Assembly (NCBI RefSeq): GCF_001519075.1
Contig: NZ_KQ954244.1
Location: forward strand, 1,905,090 to 1,969,089
Length of the DNA: 64,000 nucleotides
Reading direction: 5' to 3'
Source: Novosphingobium fuchskuhlense
Lineage (GTDB): Bacteria > Pseudomonadota > Alphaproteobacteria > Sphingomonadales > Sphingomonadaceae
Shown: positions 25,588 through 38,006 of the stretch, piece after piece
Position numbering within the stretch: the stretch's first letter is position 1
How the letters are laid out: every line of letters begins with the position of its first letter
Program-made: the position numbers and the translations under genes
Notes under the pieces: generated by a model
What the model saw: the letters and a program-made list of their open reading frames with translations, nothing else
Databases searched by the model: none
Told to the model about the DNA's origin: nothing

Positions 25588-28116
25588 ATGCGCGATAATG
25601 GCTGGTCTGCCGGGGATGACAGCAGCGTGAGCGTCAATACTCTGACCGCGGATGCCGCCGCGCCCGGGGCTCCACGCTGGCGCGAGCGGCTCCTCGTGGC
25701 GCTGGCCGTGCTGACGAGCGCCCTGCTGCTGTGGCTTGCGACCGGCCAGCCGGTCATGGCGCTGGCCTATGCCGGCGGCGTGGGCTGCCTTGCTATCGCG
25801 CTGGACCTGGCTTTGCGCCAGCGCGAGCCGGTGGAAACGGCTGATTTCGCGCCGCCGGACTGGTCCGTGACTCACGCCGCGATCGAGCGGGGCGAGGACG
25901 CGACCGCGATCATCGACCGCGCCGGCCGCCTGACCTGCGCCAATGCGCACTTTGCCGAATGCTTCGGGATCGGCGCTGCACCGCCACGGCTGGCCCTCGA
26001 TTCCGCGCAGAACGAAGCGCTGGAAGATGCCGCACGCGCGGCCTGGCGCGACGGGCAGGCGGTGATCGAACAGATCCATGCCGGAAGCCGCGAATGGCGG
26101 CTTGAGATAAGCCGGGCAGGGCGCGGACAGGACTTCCTGATCTGGCGCTTTGCCCCTGTTATGCGGCGCGATGCGCTGGACGAGGTTGTCGCGCATGTGT
26201 GCGGCAAGGTCGGCAAGGCGCTGGGCCGTGAAGGCATTCAGGTTGTCGCCGTGGCGCCGGACGGCCGGATCCATGCGGCCAATGCCCTGTTCGCGGCGCG
26301 TGCACTCGGCGATGCCGACGCCGATGTCGCAGGCAGCGATTTCGTCGGCTATTTCAGCGCCGACGAGCAGGAGCGCATTTTCTATGCGCGTGAGGGCAAC
26401 CGGGGCGCCTCGGTGCGCATGCTTCATGTGCCGATCGCCGATCCGGACGCCGTGGCGACGGGAACAGCGGCGGCGGACCCTGCACAGACGGCTTCGCTCT
26501 TCCTGCTGATCGACAACGAGGGCGGGGTGGGTGACACCCGCACCGGCATTCCGCAGATCGAGGCGCTGCTCTCGCGCCTGCCGCTCGGCCTTGCCATGAC
26601 CGACCGCGACGGGCGGTTCCTGTTTGCCAACAAGGCCTTCCTGCGCGCGGCGGGGCACGACGAGAGCGGCCCGCCGCCGTACCCGTCCGATCTCGTGATT
26701 CGCGAGGACAAGGGCGCGCTGGCCGATGCGGTGCGCCGCTTTGCCCAGGGGTCCGGCGGCGCGGGCGATGTGGCGGTGCGGCTGCGGGCGGCGCCCGAGG
26801 ATCCGGTGTCGCTCAGCCTTGCCGGCGTGCGCGGCCTCGGCGAAGGGGCAGTGATCCTCAGCCTCAAGGATTCGTCCGAGGAAACGCGCCTGAAGCGCGA
26901 GATCGCACAGGCGACCAAGATGCAGGCGGTGGGCCAGCTGGCCGGCGGCGTCGCGCACGATTTCAACAACGTGCTGACGGCGATCATCGGCTACTGCGAC
27001 CTCATGCTGATGCGCCACACGCCGGGCGACAGCGACTATGACGATATCCAGCAGATCCGCGCGAATTCCAACCGTGCGGCCAGCCTGACACGCCAGCTGC
27101 TCGCCTTCTCGCGCCAGCAGACGCTGCGACCCGAGGTGCTGCAGCTGCCCGATGTGGTCGCGGAAATCTCCACTCTGCTCAAGCGCCTGCTGGGCGAGAA
27201 GATCCAGCTGGACGTGACGCATGACCGCGGCCTCGGCCTCGTCCGCGCAGACCCGGTGCAGCTTGAGCAGGTTCTCCTCAACCTGGCGGTCAATGCGCGC
27301 GATGCGATGACAGGGACCGGAAACGGCGCCTCGGGCGGCATCCCCGCGACCAAGGGTGGCGGCGTGCTGCGTCTCAAGACGAAAAAGGTCACCGCAGCCG
27401 ACGTCCGCGCGATGAAGAGTGAGATCCTGCCGATCGGCGATTATACGGCGCTGATCGTGGAGGACACCGGGCACGGCATCCCTCCGGCGCAGATCGGCAA
27501 GATCTTCGAGCCGTTTTTCACCACCAAGGAAAAGGGCAAGGGCACCGGGCTCGGGCTCTCGACCGTGTATGGCATCGTCAAGCAATCGGGCGGGTTCATC
27601 TTTGCCGAAAGCGAAGTGGGCAAGGGAACGCGTTTCTCGATCTATTTCCCGGTGCACGTGCCCGATGCTGCCGACGTGGCGGAAGCCGCAGCGGCCGCCT
27701 CCGCTGCGAAGCTGCCGGCGCGGCGCAAGCAATGGTCGGGCGGGGGGCGTTTGCTGCTGGTGGAGGACGAGGACACCGTGCGCGCCGTGGCTGAGCGGGC
27801 GCTGGTGCGGCAGGGCTATGAAGTGACCACCGCCAGTGATGGCGAGGACGGCCTTGAAGCGCTTGGCCGCGCCATCTCGGCTGGCGAGGAATTCGATCTC
27901 GTGGTTTCGGATGTCGTCATGCCCAGCATGGACGGCCCCGCCATGGCGCGCGAAATCCGCAACCTGAGGCCCGACCTTCCGGTGCTGTTCATGTCGGGTT
28001 ATGCCGAAGAACAGCTGCGGCGCGAGATCGACATTCCGGGCATGTATTTCCTCGCCAAGCCGTTCAGCGTGACGCAGATCTGCACGGCCGTGGAGGACGT
28101 GCTGAAGGCGCGGTGA
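25588..28116 (+). CDS. cckA: Cell-cycle hybrid histidine kinase CckA
   Basis: Membrane hybrid kinase that, through ChpT, controls the master regulator CtrA. Order in the 842 residues: two N-terminal membrane helices (about 31-75), PAS-like regions (about 95-420), HisKA with phospho-accepting His457 (GGVAHDFNNVLTAIIGYCDLM, a CckA hallmark), HATPase with DTGHGIPP and GTGLGLSTVYGIVKQSGG, and a C-terminal receiver with Asp775 (VVSDVVMPSMDG) and Lys in AKPFS. An ATG sits 18 bases after smpB. CckA is essential in Caulobacter; in free-living sphingomonads its role is less studied. Confidence 0.93.
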   Translation: MRDNGWSAGDDSSVSVNTLTADAAAPGAPRWRERLLVALAVLTSALLLWLATGQPVMALAYAGGVGCLAIALDLALRQREPVETADFAPPDWSVTHAAIERGEDATAIIDRAGRLTCANAHFAECFGIGAAPPRLALDSAQNEALEDAARAAWRDGQAVIEQIHAGSREWRLEISRAGRGQDFLIWRFAPVMRRDALDEVVAHVCGKVGKALGREGIQVVAVAPDGRIHAANALFAARALGDADADVAGSDFVGYFSADEQERIFYAREGNRGASVRMLHVPIADPDAVATGTAAADPAQTASLFLLIDNEGGVGDTRTGIPQIEALLSRLPLGLAMTDRDGRFLFANKAFLRAAGHDESGPPPYPSDLVIREDKGALADAVRRFAQGSGGAGDVAVRLRAAPEDPVSLSLAGVRGLGEGAVILSLKDSSEETRLKREIAQATKMQAVGQLAGGVAHDFNNVLTAIIGYCDLMLMRHTPGDSDYDDIQQIRANSNRAASLTRQLLAFSRQQTLRPEVLQLPDVVAEISTLLKRLLGEKIQLDVTHDRGLGLVRADPVQLEQVLLNLAVNARDAMTGTGNGASGGIPATKGGGVLRLKTKKVTAADVRAMKSEILPIGDYTALIVEDTGHGIPPAQIGKIFEPFFTTKEKGKGTGLGLSTVYGIVKQSGGFIFAESEVGKGTRFSIYFPVHVPDAADVAEAAAAASAAKLPARRKQWSGGGRLLLVEDEDTVRAVAERALVRQGYEVTTASDGEDGLEALGRAISAGEEFDLVVSDVVMPSMDGPAMAREIRNLRPDLPVLFMSGYAEEQLRREIDIPGMYFLAKPFSVTQICTAVEDVLKAR

Positions 28117-28123
28117 CGCCGTT

Positions 28124-29122
28124 TCAGGGGGCGCTGTCGAACGCCGGAACCGGCTTGTCCTTCCAGGCCTTGGCAACAACCGCGAGATTGTTGGCATGGG
28201 CATCGCGATAGGGCCACCACAGGCTGACATCGCCGCGCTTCACCGCGTCGCCGACGAAGCCGGCAAGCGGTTGCTTCTGGAAATCGGCGTCGTGCGAGTG
28301 CTCGACCAGCGCGCGGATGTAGGCGCGCGTCGCATCGATCAGGCCAAGGCCGTAGCCCCCGGAGGCGATGACGGCGGGGTTGCCGTGGTTGGGCAGGATC
28401 CGCGTGAAGCCCCAGCCGCGCATGCGGCCGAGCGCGGCATATTGCTGCGGGATCGATTCCGGCTCGGCCACGAATGTCGCGGTGTCCTCGAGCGTGTCGC
28501 CTGCCAGCAGGAGCTTGTCGTCCGGCAGTTCGATGACGAGGCCGTCGGCCGAATGGATGGCGACGGGGTGGAGCTTCGCGGTGACAGTGCCGATCGTCAG
28601 CGTGACCACGCTGTCCGGCGCGATGCCGACGTTGGGCAGGAGAAGCGGGCGGATTGCCGGCGGGCCCTCCTCGGTGCCGCCCTCGATGGCGGCGCGCTTG
28701 CCCGCGAGCTTGATCCGGGTCGCCTCGGTCGCGAAGCGCAGGGAATCGGCGTAGACCGCGTTGCCGCCGATATGATCCAGATGCCAGTGGCTGGTCACGA
28801 GGATGAAGCGGCGCACGCCGGCCTTGGTCAGCCAGTCGCGCACCCACTGCGCGGAAGCGGTGTCGGTAAAGGTGTCGTAGACGAGCGCGGTGTCGCCATC
28901 GTGGATCGCATAGGTTGCGACGCCGACGAAGATCGCGCCAAGATCGGGCCACTGGCGCGGGCCGGGCGGCACCGAGGCCTCGTCCGGGCGGCCCTGATAG
29001 AAGGCAACGAGATGATCGTTGATCGGCATGGCGCGCACCGCGTGGGCGGTGTCTTGCGCGGCGGCGGGAGCGCTGACTGCAAAGATTGATGCGGCAAGCG
29101 CGAAGGATACCATGGATCTCAT
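28124..29122 (-). CDS. Exported metallo-beta-lactamase fold hydrolase
   Basis: A 332-residue periplasmic protein: signal peptide (MRSMVSFALAASIFAVSAPAAAQ) followed by an MBL fold. The zinc motif HxHxDH is in SHWHLDHIGGN, with later ligands probably the Asp in LLAGDTLED and the His in LPNHGNP. The family includes subclass B beta-lactamase relatives, lactonases and quinoprotein-relay hydrolases, and the substrate cannot be told from sequence. It converges on cckA with only seven bases between and is divergent from recA across a 384-base regulatory gap. Confidence 0.85.
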   Translation of the reverse strand: MRSMVSFALAASIFAVSAPAAAQDTAHAVRAMPINDHLVAFYQGRPDEASVPPGPRQWPDLGAIFVGVATYAIHDGDTALVYDTFTDTASAQWVRDWLTKAGVRRFILVTSHWHLDHIGGNAVYADSLRFATEATRIKLAGKRAAIEGGTEEGPPAIRPLLLPNVGIAPDSVVTLTIGTVTAKLHPVAIHSADGLVIELPDDKLLLAGDTLEDTATFVAEPESIPQQYAALGRMRGWGFTRILPNHGNPAVIASGGYGLGLIDATRAYIRALVEHSHDADFQKQPLAGFVGDAVKRGDVSLWWPYRDAHANNLAVVAKAWKDKPVPAFDSAP

Positions 29123-29307
29123 TGCATTTACCCCGCCAGGCGGACATCTGCCGCGAATTGTGCGATGCGGCAGAGCTTAGGACAGGGAAGCCTGCTGTCA
29201 ATCTTGCGGCAGGCAGGGCGCCGGTGATCCGGAAACGAGGGCTTGCCGTGCGGCGTAGGGCGGGAATCGGAGCGGGATCACGCCCGAATCGGTCATCCCC
29301 GGAAAAA

Positions 29308-29337
29308 ATTTGCTCCGTTTAGGCAGGATTTGCTCCG
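29308..29337. repeat. 10-bp direct repeat with 20-bp spacing in the recA upstream region
   Basis: ATTTGCTCCG occurs at 29308-29317 and 29328-29337, start-to-start distance 20 bases, that is two helical turns. It lies in the divergent gap, about 80 bases upstream of the recA LexA box. The arrangement is typical of an activator-binding site, but no regulator is known to me for this sequence. Confidence 0.45.
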
Positions 29338-29418
29338 GCCAATCGGATTGCACTGTGGAAATTCCTCAGGAATATCCGCATTGTGTCGTGGGATTTCGCC
29401 AATTCTCCACGAAAGAAC

Positions 29419-29456
29419 GTTCCCCTCTTGTTCTGCAGGAACAAACTGGGTACAAG
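29419..29456 (+). promoter_or_regulatory. recA promoter with overlapping LexA (SOS) box
   Basis: GTTC-N7-GTTC at 29419-29433 matches the LexA box of alphaproteobacteria exactly. A sigma-70-like pair overlaps it: -35 TTGTTC at 29428-29433, a 17-base spacer, and -10 TACAAG at 29451-29456. LexA binding would therefore block the -35 element, giving SOS induction of recA. The start codon lies 50 bases beyond the -10. Confidence 0.85.
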
Positions 29457-29506
29457 GCTGGTGTTGACGGTTCATGTCGGCCATCACTAGCAAGGGGAAG
29501 CAAGCC

Positions 29507-30577
29507 ATGGCGGCGCAGTTGAAGCTTATCCAGGAAGGCAAAGACAAGGACATGGATCGTCAGAAAGCGCTCGATGCAGCGCTCGCGCAGATCGACAAGG
29601 CCTTCGGCAAGGGTTCGGCCATGCGGCTGGGCTCGAAGGAAACGATGCAGGTCGAGGCGATTTCGACCGGCTCGCTCGGTCTCGACATCGCGCTGGGTGT
29701 CGGCGGCTTGCCGCGCGGCCGCGTGATCGAAGTCTACGGGCCGGAAAGCTCGGGGAAGACGACCCTCGCGCTCCACGTGATCGCCGAGGCGCAGAAGGGT
29801 GGCGGCACCGCGGCCTTCGTGGATGCCGAGCACGCGCTCGATCCGGTCTATGCCAAGAAGCTCGGCGTCAATATCGACGAACTGATCGTCTCGCAGCCCG
29901 ATACCGGCGAGCAGGCGCTGGAGATCGTCGACACGCTGGTGCGTTCGAACGCGATCGACGTGCTGGTGGTCGATTCGGTCGCCGCGCTGGTTCCCCGCGC
30001 TGAAATCGAGGGCGAGATGGGCGACAGCCACGTCGGCCTTCAGGCGCGCCTTATGTCGCAGTCGCTGCGCAAGCTGACCGGTTCGATCAGCCGCTCGCGC
30101 TGCATGGTGATCTTCATCAACCAGCTGCGCATGAAGATCGGCGTGATGTACGGCAATCCGGAGACGACGACGGGCGGCAACGCGCTCAAGTTCTACGCCT
30201 CGGTTCGGCTTGACATCCGCCGCACCGGCCAGATCAAGGACCGCGACGATATCGTCGGCAACGCGACCCGCGTGAAGGTCGTGAAGAACAAGGTGGCGCC
30301 GCCGTTCAAGCAGGTCGAGTTCGACATCATGTACGGCGAGGGCATCTCGAAGATCGGCGAGATCCTCGACCTTGGCGTCAAGGCCGGGCTGGTCGAGAAG
30401 TCGGGCGCCTGGTTCAGCTACGATTCCATCCGCATCGGGCAGGGCCGCGAGAACGCCAAGAACTACCTACGCGAGAATCGTGAACTTTGCGACAAGTTGG
30501 AAGCCGCGATCCGCGGCCAGACCGACAAGGTCGCCGAAGGTCTGATGGTGGGTCCGGACGCGGACGACGACATCTGA
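29507..30577 (+). CDS. recA: Recombinase RecA
   Basis: DNA-dependent ATPase for homologous recombination and SOS co-protease. The 356-residue product has Walker [10 protein letters not shown] (78-86), VDAEHALDP, the [20 protein letters not shown] block and the DNA-binding loop with [17 protein letters not shown], plus an acidic C-terminus (GPDADDDI). ATG 29507 is preceded by AGGGGA at good spacing; an in-frame ATG at 29474 lacks one. A LexA box upstream implies SOS control, and two tandem terminators follow. The order recA ... alaS is common in alphaproteobacteria. Confidence 0.98.
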   Translation: MAAQLKLIQEGKDKDMDRQKALDAALAQIDKAFGKGSAMRLGSKETMQVEAISTGSLGLDIALGVGGLPRGRVIEVYGPESSGKTTLALHVIAEAQKGGGTAAFVDAEHALDPVYAKKLGVNIDELIVSQPDTGEQALEIVDTLVRSNAIDVLVVDSVAALVPRAEIEGEMGDSHVGLQARLMSQSLRKLTGSISRSRCMVIFINQLRMKIGVMYGNPETTTGGNALKFYASVRLDIRRTGQIKDRDDIVGNATRVKVVKNKVAPPFKQVEFDIMYGEGISKIGEILDLGVKAGLVEKSGAWFSYDSIRIGQGRENAKNYLRENRELCDKLEAAIRGQTDKVAEGLMVGPDADDDI

Positions 30578-30633
30578 TCCTTCAGGCGGCGGGGGCATCC
30601 CCATCCCCCCGCTCCCCGCCGCCAGTCCAAAGG

Positions 30634-30672
30634 CCGGCGCGTTCCCCGGAAGGAACGCGCCGGTTCTTTTAT
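30634..30672 (+). terminator. recA intrinsic terminator
   Basis: Perfect 12-base-pair stem (CCGGCGCGTTCC at 30634-30645, complement at 30652-30663) with loop CCGGAA, followed by TTCTTTTAT. It begins 57 bases after the recA stop. Confidence 0.9.
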
Positions 30673-30720
30673 GGGGTTTGGGCGTTCCCCGGAAGGAACG
30701 CGCCGGTTCTTTTATGGGGT
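30639..30720 (+). repeat. 39-bp exact direct duplication carrying a second terminator
   Basis: Bases 30639-30677 are repeated exactly at 30682-30720, start-to-start distance 43. The duplicated piece holds the loop, the 3' arm and the T run of the recA terminator. The second copy can still form a 7-base-pair stem (GCGTTCC/GGAACGC) with its own TTCTTTTAT, giving a tandem terminator. A truncated third trace (GACGTTCCCGG) follows at about 30725. Confidence 0.85.
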
Positions 30721-30859
30721 CGTGGACGTTCCCGGCAGGGCGTCAGGGGGCGGATGTGTCTTCCGCAAAAAGACGGGGCCGCACTCGCACGGGAATGCTT
30801 TCCCGCTCGTTCGAATGCTTATAGCCTGCCACCCAGCGCAAGTCCCGGGAAGAAGCCTC

Positions 30860-31486
30860 ATGTCGATCGTTCTGCACCACCTCAACAACAGTCGCTCGCA
30901 GCGCATTCTCTGGTTGCTCGAGGAACTCGGCGTTCCCTACGAACTCAAGATCTACCAGCGTGATGCGGTGACCAACCTCGCGCCGCCGGAGCTCAAGGCC
31001 GTGCATCCGCTCGGCAAGTCGCCGCTGCTCGAGGTCGACGGCCGCGTGATCGAGGAATCCGGAGCAATCGTCCAGTACTTGTGCGATGTCCATGGCGGCG
31101 GCAGGTGGCAGCCGGCGGCGGGGACCGACGAAGCCCTACGCCACACCGAACTGATGCATTTCGCCGAGGGCTCGGCGATGACGCCCATCCTGCTCAACCT
31201 CTACGTCTCGCGACTGGGGGAGGCGGGGGCGCCGCTGCGGGAGCGGATCGACGAGCAGCTTGCCGCGCACTTTGCCTACCTTGAGCAGATTCTGCGTCCT
31301 TCCGGTCATTTCATCGGCGATGACTGGACGGGTGCCGACGTGATGCTGAGCTTCCCGGCCGAAGTAGCGGTCATGCAGGGCATGGGGGCTGCCTACCCCA
31401 GGCTCGCCGCATTTGTCGCAGCGGTCCATGCCCGGCCCGCATGGCAGGCGGCGCGTGCCAAGGGCGGCCCCTATTTCACGACCTGA
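30860..31486 (+). CDS. Glutathione S-transferase family protein
   Basis: A 208-residue cytoplasmic protein with an N-terminal thioredoxin-like domain (LHHLNNSRSQRILWLLEELG, then VHPLGKSPLLEVDG and the glutathione-binding EESGAIVQYL) and an all-helical C-terminal domain (GDDWTGADVMLSFPAEVAV). The catalytic position near the N-terminus is in HLNNSRSQR, where Asn or Ser would replace the Tyr/Ser of classical enzymes. Substrate unknown. ATG 30860 is chosen because the family motif starts there. It follows the recA terminators and so has its own promoter. Confidence 0.9.
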   Translation: MSIVLHHLNNSRSQRILWLLEELGVPYELKIYQRDAVTNLAPPELKAVHPLGKSPLLEVDGRVIEESGAIVQYLCDVHGGGRWQPAAGTDEALRHTELMHFAEGSAMTPILLNLYVSRLGEAGAPLRERIDEQLAAHFAYLEQILRPSGHFIGDDWTGADVMLSFPAEVAVMQGMGAAYPRLAAFVAAVHARPAWQAARAKGGPYFTT

Positions 31487-31543
31487 CGATCCTTCCCGCA
31501 TTTGCGCTTGCCGGGTGGGGCGGGGCCGCATAGCCTTCCCCAC

Positions 31544-32368
31544 ATGACAGGTGCGCAAGAATGGCAAGGCCGGGTCGGCCAGAACTGGGCGGCGGAGTGG
31601 GAGCGCACGGACCGCAGTTTTGCGACCCTCACGCCGCTTCTGCTCGACGCGATCGCGGCGGAGCCCGGTACGCGGGTTGTCGATATCGGCTGCGGTGCCG
31701 GAGAGCTCTCGATCGCGGTTGCCATGGCCCGGCCGGACGCGCGGGTGACGGGTGTCGATATCTCGCAGGATCTGCTCGGGGCTGCCCGCGTGCGGGCGGG
31801 GGATATCACCAACCTGGCCTTCACGGCTGCCGATGCTTCCGAATGGGTGGCCGACGGGGCATCGCCCGATCTTTATGTCTCGCGCCACGGGGTGATGTTC
31901 TTCACGGATCCGCCAGCGGCGTTCGCGCACCTTTCAGCCGTTGCGGCACCAGGGGCGCGCCTGGTGTTCACGTGCTTCCGGGCGGCGTCCGAAAACAACT
32001 GGGCGGCCGAAATCGCGCACCTGCTGCCGCCTTCGCGGCCCGCTCCCGCGGCCGAGTTTCCGCCGGGGCCCTTTGCCTTTGCCGATCCGGATCATGTGCG
32101 GCGGTGCCTCAAGGGCTGGCGCGACGTGTCCTTCCGGCCGCTCGATTTTGCCTATGTGGCGGGTTCTGGCAGCAATCCGGTGGCCGACGCGCTCTCGTTC
32201 TTCAGCCGTATCGGGCCTGCGGCCGCGGCGATCCGCACCCTGCCCGATCAGGCTCGCGCAGCCTTCGAGCGGGGCCTGCTCGAACTTGTCCAGTCGCGCA
32301 GCGTCGGCGGGCGGGTGTGCTTCCCGGCGGCGGCGTGGCTGGTGACGGCGACTGCCGACAACGGCTGA
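31544..32368 (+). CDS. Class I SAM-dependent methyltransferase
   Basis: A 274-residue methyltransferase of the UbiE/COQ5-like superfamily. Motif I is VVDIGCGAGELSIAVA (about 46-61), the acidic residue after strand 2 is in VTGVDISQD, and a conserved motif-III-like stretch is SPDLYVSRHGVMFFTDP. The region after motif III with FCCF-like FTCFRAASENNWA is common in small-molecule methyltransferases. Substrate unknown. ATG 31544 (MTGAQEWQGRVGQNWAAEW) fits the family start. It lies 57 bases after the glutathione transferase. Confidence 0.83.
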   Translation: MTGAQEWQGRVGQNWAAEWERTDRSFATLTPLLLDAIAAEPGTRVVDIGCGAGELSIAVAMARPDARVTGVDISQDLLGAARVRAGDITNLAFTAADASEWVADGASPDLYVSRHGVMFFTDPPAAFAHLSAVAAPGARLVFTCFRAASENNWAAEIAHLLPPSRPAPAAEFPPGPFAFADPDHVRRCLKGWRDVSFRPLDFAYVAGSGSNPVADALSFFSRIGPAAAAIRTLPDQARAAFERGLLELVQSRSVGGRVCFPAAAWLVTATADNG

Positions 32369-32463
32369 ACAGCCCCGCCTGACCCCTTCATGATGGGGAC
32401 AAGCGCGCGGCAAGCGGCGAAACGTGCTTGTTCCGCGCCGAGCCCTCGCCTAATCGGCATGGC

Positions 32464-35129
<2,666 letters not shown>

Positions 35130-35130
<1 letters not shown>

Positions 35131-36110
35131 TGGCGCGCCGCATCCTGGCGGCGACCGCACTTCTGGCGCTCCCATGGGCGAGCGCATCGGCCCAGACCAG
35201 TCCCGTGCCAAACCCGCCACCCTTGCCGTGGGGCCTGGATGGTGCTGGCAAGATCACCGTTGCCGATGAGGGGCCGCTCTTGCCCTCGTTCGGGTTTGCA
35301 CTCGAGCGCTACGCGCCCAAAGTTGATCTGATCATCGCTGATGCGGGCCGCATTGACCAATGCGGGGCCGCCGATCAGCTGGTGCCTGGTGCCGTTGTCG
35401 AGCAGCTGTGCGAGGTCTTGAAACGGGCTGGCCGGGTTGAATTTCCCGCAGGTGTCGAGCTTCCGGCCAATGGCCGCCTCAGGATCCAGGCATCAGCGAG
35501 GCCGCTTTACACGCCTAAACAGCCGATCAGAGTTGTTGCGAATGCATCGGACAAGCATGCCGTCCAAGCCGAAATCCGCGAGGGGCCCGACGGGTCTTGC
35601 GGCCTGCTTTCGCGCAATCTGGCAGACGGATTCGAGGACGCAATCTGCAAGGCCTGGATTGCCAAGGGCAGGCCCGGGCGGCCCAATCCTGCCGGAACGG
35701 GCGGCAGCGCGATTGGCGTGGTTGTCGATGATCAGGCGCCGCCGGTGTTCACGCGGTCGTTCGAGTGGGTGTTCTCCGAGGGCGGGCCAACGGCCAGCAG
35801 TCTGGGCGACCCTGAAGCACGCGTGACCCTGGCGGCGGCCGATGGCCGGCTGGTGATCACCATGACGGACTACCCGTCACGCGCGCTGCGTGCGCGCATG
35901 GAGGCAAGGGTCAAGGTGTGGATCGGGTTCGATCGGACCGGCAAGGCGCTTTCTTGCCGCCCGGTGGAATCGAGCAATGGGGCCTATCTTGCCAACGTCA
36001 CGTGCCTCGCGATGCTGCGGCGCGCCCGCTTTGAATTTGCGGCGGACGCAGCGTCGTTCAGCGGCATCCGCTATGTCTCCAAGGCGGTGAGGTGGGCCGT
36101 GCCGGAATAG
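35130..36110 (+). CDS. Exported protein of unknown function with TonB-C-like tail
   Basis: A 326-residue protein with a signal peptide (MARRILAATALLALPWASASA) and no membrane segment after it. The C-terminal part (VKVWIGFDRTGKALSCRPVE, then ANVTCLAMLRRARFEF) resembles the TonB C-terminal energy-transducer fold that many sphingomonad periplasmic proteins carry. Four to six cysteines could form disulfides. The ATG overlaps the alaS stop, so translation is coupled to alaS. It is convergent with the antiporter gene, 15 bases apart. Function not assignable. Confidence 0.65.
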
Positions 36111-36125
36111 GCGGCCCGCTCGCGG

Positions 36126-37895
36126 TCAGGTGCGATCGCGCAGGCCCGCTGCCTTGAGCCTCGACTTCTGTTCCAGCCCGCCGCCCCGCATGATCGCCTC
36201 GCGCAGTTCGTCGCGCATTTCATGGATGGAGGCGATCACCGGGCCCATGGGAACGCCCATGTCGACCAGCACGGCCTCGGAGAGCTGGAGCGAGCTTTCG
36301 AGCGTTTCCGGCACGGCGTCGCTGGCGCCGGCGCGGTAGAGTTCGGCGGCATGATCGGCATCGCGGGCACGCACGATGATCGCAAGATCGGGATGTGCGG
36401 CGCGGATGCGGCGGACGGTGCGGCTGACGAGCACGGGTTCGTCCATCGTCACGATGACCGAGCGGGCGGATTCCAGGTGGAGCTTTTCGAGCAAGGCGGC
36501 ATTGGCGACATTGCCGTAGATGACCGGATCGCCGGCGGCACGGGCCTGGGCGACGAGCGCGGGATCGGCATCGAGCGCGAGCCAGGGGATTTCATGCCGC
36601 GCCAGCATCGCACCGACGAGGCGGCCGACGCGGCCATAACCGAACACGAGCGCCTGCCCGCTGGCATCGCGGGGAGCGCCGGCGCTGCGGGTCTCGTCTG
36701 GGCTGTCCACGGCGCTGGCGAGGCGGCGGCCGATCATGGCGAGCAGCGGCGTGAGCGTAAGGCCAAGCGCGGTGACGATCTGCCAGAACTGCGCATTCTC
36801 TGGGCTGACGAGCCCTGCTGCGGCGGCGGCGGTGAGCACGATCAAGGTGGTTTCGGACGGGGAGGCGAGGAGCAGGCCGACCTCGGCGGCGACGCCCCGG
36901 CTTGCCCCGCCCAAGCGGAGGAGCAGCGCGGTGACGATGGCCTTGGCGGCGAGCACGGCGGCGACGCCGAGCGCGATCTGGCCGAGCTGGCGCCAGATCT
37001 CGCCCACATCGATGCTCATGCCGACGGTGATCAGGAACACGCCGAGTGCGAGGCCCTTGAACGGAGCCGTCAGCGCCTCGACTTCGCGCGAATAGTCGGT
37101 CTCGGCAATGAGGAGCCCGGCAAGGAGCGCGCCCATGATGGGCGAGAGGCCGGCACCGGCGGTGGCGAGCGCGGCGGCGATGACCACGAGGAGGCTGAAG
37201 GCGAGGAACAGCTCCGGGCTCTTGGTGCGCGCGGCACTTGCGAAGAGGCGCGGCAGCTGGAACCGGCCCAGCGTGAGCATCACCAGCACGATGACGCCGC
37301 CGCGCCAGAGCGTCGCGAACAGCGCGGCACCGCTTGTCCCGCCCGGCCCGAACGCGCCGAGCACGAAGATGATCGGGACAAGCGCGATATCCTCGAGCAG
37401 CAGCATGGCGAGCGCGCGGCGTCCCACCGGGCTCTGCGTGCCGGCAATGGGCAGGACCAGCGCCGTGGAGGAAAGCGCGAGCGCGATGCCGAGACCGGCG
37501 GCCGCCGGCACATCGTGGTGCATGGTGACCAGCACGAGCGTGAGCAGGGCGGCAGAGACCAGCAGCTTGGCTGCGCCCAGGCCGAAGACCTGCGCACGCA
37601 TGTCCCACAACCGGCCGAAGGAAAGCTCGAGGCCGATCTCGAACAGCAGGAGAATCACGCCCAGTTCGGCAAACGGCGCAATCGCTTCGGGGCGGGTGAT
37701 CGTGACATAATAGAGCGCGGGGAACTGTCCGACGAGCCGTCCAAGGCCGAACGGGCCGACCAGAACGCCGACAAGGATGAAACCGATGACCGGCGTGATG
37801 CGCGCGCGGGCGAAGGCCGGAATGACGATCCCCGCCGCACCGAGCACGACGAGCACATCGCTCATCGAGGTGTTGAATTCGAGATGGCCTGCCAT
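36126..37895 (-). CDS. CPA2 family cation:proton antiporter with TrkA-N domain
   Basis: Inner-membrane monovalent cation/proton antiporter of the Kef/YbaL type, 589 residues. About 12 hydrophobic helices fill residues 10-385, with ELGVILLLFEIGLELSFGRLW, the ion-path region ALSSTALVLPIAG and LLEDIALVPIIF. The cytoplasmic C-terminal Rossmann (TrkA-N) domain starts at QALVFGYGRVGRLVGAML and probably senses nucleotide. KefC-specific quench motifs were not looked for in detail, so glutathione gating is unproven. It may export K+ or Na+. Divergent from the S9 peptidase gene. Confidence 0.9.
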   Translation of the reverse strand: MAGHLEFNTSMSDVLVVLGAAGIVIPAFARARITPVIGFILVGVLVGPFGLGRLVGQFPALYYVTITRPEAIAPFAELGVILLLFEIGLELSFGRLWDMRAQVFGLGAAKLLVSAALLTLVLVTMHHDVPAAAGLGIALALSSTALVLPIAGTQSPVGRRALAMLLLEDIALVPIIFVLGAFGPGGTSGAALFATLWRGGVIVLVMLTLGRFQLPRLFASAARTKSPELFLAFSLLVVIAAALATAGAGLSPIMGALLAGLLIAETDYSREVEALTAPFKGLALGVFLITVGMSIDVGEIWRQLGQIALGVAAVLAAKAIVTALLLRLGGASRGVAAEVGLLLASPSETTLIVLTAAAAAGLVSPENAQFWQIVTALGLTLTPLLAMIGRRLASAVDSPDETRSAGAPRDASGQALVFGYGRVGRLVGAMLARHEIPWLALDADPALVAQARAAGDPVIYGNVANAALLEKLHLESARSVIVTMDEPVLVSRTVRRIRAAHPDLAIIVRARDADHAAELYRAGASDAVPETLESSLQLSEAVLVDMGVPMGPVIASIHEMRDELREAIMRGGGLEQKSRLKAAGLRDRT

Positions 37896-38006
37896 CGCGT
37901 CATCCTAGCCGGATTGCCCGTAATGTCATGGGAATAGGGCGCTGATTGCCTATGGCGCGAGGGTGTGGTTATCCTTGACGCCTGTTTGGTTTTCCGGGGG
38001 GTATCG

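Noticed and set aside
24892-28230. Leftward open frame extending the patatin gene to about 1490 codons
   Set aside because: It is antisense to cckA and smpB, with Arg/Ala-rich translation and no domain. GC-rich codons of cckA leave few stops on the other strand.
30671-30859. N-terminal extension of the glutathione transferase into the recA terminator region
   Set aside because: The extra residues derive from the terminator duplication, and the family motif starts at ATG 30860.
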